The position numbers and the translations under genes are program-made. The notes under the pieces were generated by a model. The model was not told the DNA's origin and made no database searches. It saw only the letters and a list, made by a program, of their open reading frames with translations. Positions 62,977 to 64,000 of a stretch of 64,000 nucleotides of DNA are shown piece by piece. The stretch covers positions 1,060,474-1,124,473 of the forward strand of contig NZ_LMJF01000001.1 of NCBI RefSeq assembly GCF_001429785.1, in the 5' to 3' direction. Source of the stretch: Lysobacter sp. Root916 (GTDB lineage: Bacteria > Pseudomonadota > Gammaproteobacteria > Xanthomonadales > Xanthomonadaceae). The first letter of the stretch is position 1; every line of letters starts with the position of its first letter.

Positions 62977-63284
62977 CGCGGATGCGCGCGCTGCGCGGCC
63001 TCGAACGCGGCCAACTGCTCCGGGGTGGCCTCGGCCTGGTGCTGCGCCTTCCATTGCGCGAAGGGCTGGCCATAGACCGCCTCGCGCGCTTCGTCGCGGG
63101 TCATGCCGATGCCGCGCGACTCGGCGGCCTCGCGGTACCAGTCGGCCAGGCAGTTGCGGCAGAAGCCGGCCAGGATCATCAGATCGATGTTCTGCACGTC
63201 CGGGCGGTCCTGCATCAGGTGCTGGCGCAGGCGCCGGAACGCGGCGGCCTCGATGGCAAGGGTGTCGTGATCGATTTCGTTCAT
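62973..63284 (-). CDS. DUF1244 family protein
   Basis: 103 residues from the ATG at 63284. DVQNIDLMILAGFCRNCLADWYREAA followed by GMTRDEAREAVYGQPFAQWK is the DUF1244 core, a small helical family found mostly in proteobacteria. The CRNC pair could bind metal. Function is not known. It is cotranscribed with ltaE through a four-base overlap and diverges from folD across 69 bases. Confidence 0.92.
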   Translation of the reverse strand: MNEIDHDTLAIEAAAFRRLRQHLMQDRPDVQNIDLMILAGFCRNCLADWYREAAESRGIGMTRDEAREAVYGQPFAQWKAQHQAEATPEQLAAFEAAQRAHPR

Positions 63285-63314
63285 GGCGGCTCGGTTGGTG
63301 CGTCGTGAATGGGG

Positions 63315-63320
63315 GATAAT
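63315..63320 (+). promoter_or_regulatory. possible -10 element of folD
   Basis: GATAAT lies 33 bases before the folD ATG, five matches to TATAAT. No -35 with good spacing is evident; TTGGTG ends 14 bases upstream, which is short. Confidence 0.35.
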
Positions 63321-63353
63321 GCGCGGCCCAGAACCCGACGCCAATCCCGCCTC

Positions 63354-64000
63354 ATGACGTCCGCTCCGACCCCGGCCCGCATCCTCGACGGCAAACGCAT
63401 CGCCGAGGACTTGCTCGACAATCTCAAGGCCCGGGTCGACGCACGCGTGGCGGCCGGCCTGTCGCGCCCCGGCCTGGCCGTGGTCCTGGTCGGCAACGAC
63501 CCGGCCTCCAGCGTCTACGTCAAGAACAAGCGCCGCGCCGCGCAGAAGGTCGGCATTCGCGCGATCGACTACGACCTGCCGGCCAGTACCAGCGACGCCG
63601 AGCTGCTGGCCCTGGTCGACCGCCTCAACGCCGATCCCGAGGTTCACGGCATCCTGGTCCAGCTGCCGCTGCCGGACCGCCGCGACGGCACCGCCCTGAT
63701 CCACCGCATCGACCCGCGCAAGGACGTCGACGGCTTCCACCCCGAGAACGTCGGCCACCTCGCGCTGCGCCAGTTCGGCCTGCGCCCGTGCACCCCGCGC
63801 GGCATCACCACGCTGCTGGGCTATACCGACCGCCCGGTGCGCGGGCAGAGCGCCACCATCGTCGGCGTCAGCAACCACGTTGGCCGGCCGATGGCGCTGG
63901 AGCTGCTGATCGCCGGTTGCACCGTCACCAGTTGCCATAAATTCACCCCGCCCGAGGTGCTGGAAGCCTCGGTGCGCGGCGCCGACATCCTGGTGGTGGC
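63354..64000 (+). CDS. folD: FolD methylenetetrahydrofolate dehydrogenase/cyclohydrolase (partial)
   Basis: Interconverts one-carbon folates with NADP. About 215 of the usual 285 residues are visible; the frame is open at the right edge. [13 protein letters not shown] opens the protein; [14 protein letters not shown] holds the catalytic Tyr and Lys; [13 protein letters not shown] and [13 protein letters not shown] are the folate-site blocks; [10 protein letters not shown] and [16 protein letters not shown] give the nucleotide-binding region (family VGRSxIVGxP, here with N and H). The ATG at 63354 gives the standard N-terminus. Confidence 0.96.
   Translation, partial: MTSAPTPARILDGKRIAEDLLDNLKARVDARVAAGLSRPGLAVVLVGNDPASSVYVKNKRRAAQKVGIRAIDYDLPASTSDAELLALVDRLNADPEVHGILVQLPLPDRRDGTALIHRIDPRKDVDGFHPENVGHLALRQFGLRPCTPRGITTLLGYTDRPVRGQSATIVGVSNHVGRPMALELLIAGCTVTSCHKFTPPEVLEASVRGADILVV

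Overview
The window is a high-GC, densely coded stretch of chromosome. Gene content and order point to the Xanthomonadaceae, probably Lysobacter or a close relative. This rests on the lapA/lapB, WecA-like and WbpM-like genes following cmk-rpsA-ihfB, the rlmN-pilF-rodZ-yfgM-bamB-der run, putrescine synthesis through agmatine, and several families of paired inverted repeats between genes. I see no CRISPR array, insertion sequence, rRNA or tRNA gene. The taxonomic call is inference; no 16S gene is present.

Layout. 1-3272 (minus): aldehyde dehydrogenase, a secreted TIKI/ChaN-like protein and beta-carbonic anhydrase (cut by the left edge). 3546-16135 (plus): a nine-gene unit that joins two Tat-signal TldD-like proteases and one TldE/PmbA-like partner to a DUF4159-MoxR-DUF58-BatA-like-DUF4175 module. 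16169-20036 (minus): asnS followed by five small or accessory genes, nearly all coupled. 20154-25869: DUF2891, IscA-like and DUF885 proteins, a TraB-family protein and a membrane-anchored unknown. 26116-30751 (minus): a TetR-hydrolase pair, then aguA, a hypothetical gene, aguB and a GNAT gene. 30774-31454 (minus): a small BamE-like secreted protein and a zinc-free type L36. 31644-40128 (plus): cmk, rpsA, ihfB, lapA, lapB, two surface-polysaccharide genes and galU. 40295-43443: two small membrane proteins, an amine oxidoreductase with a CsaA-like partner, and a small Cys-repeat protein. 43616-48107 (minus): a PsrA-like TetR gene, fadN-type and fadA, with a perfect operator in front. 48326-55365 (plus): ndk, rlmN, pilF, rodZ, yfgM, bamB and der. 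55716-58736 (plus): mobA, moeA and a rhodanese-E1 fusion for molybdenum cofactor. 58801-64000: DUF2272, an alpha/beta hydrolase, a low-GC DUF4062 gene, threonine aldolase, DUF1244 and folD (cut by the right edge).

Most of the window is conserved core genome. The clearest foreign piece is the lone DUF4062 gene (60789-61823). Its base composition is much more AT-rich than its neighbours, and its N-terminal domain belongs to the TIR-like families seen in NTPase immune proteins. The other notable items are the exported TldD pair with a signal-less TldE, an SDR without its catalytic Tyr and Lys, a rhodanese-E1 fusion in reversed order, the self-regulating fad operator, and at least five kinds of paired inverted intergenic repeats, one with 65-base arms.
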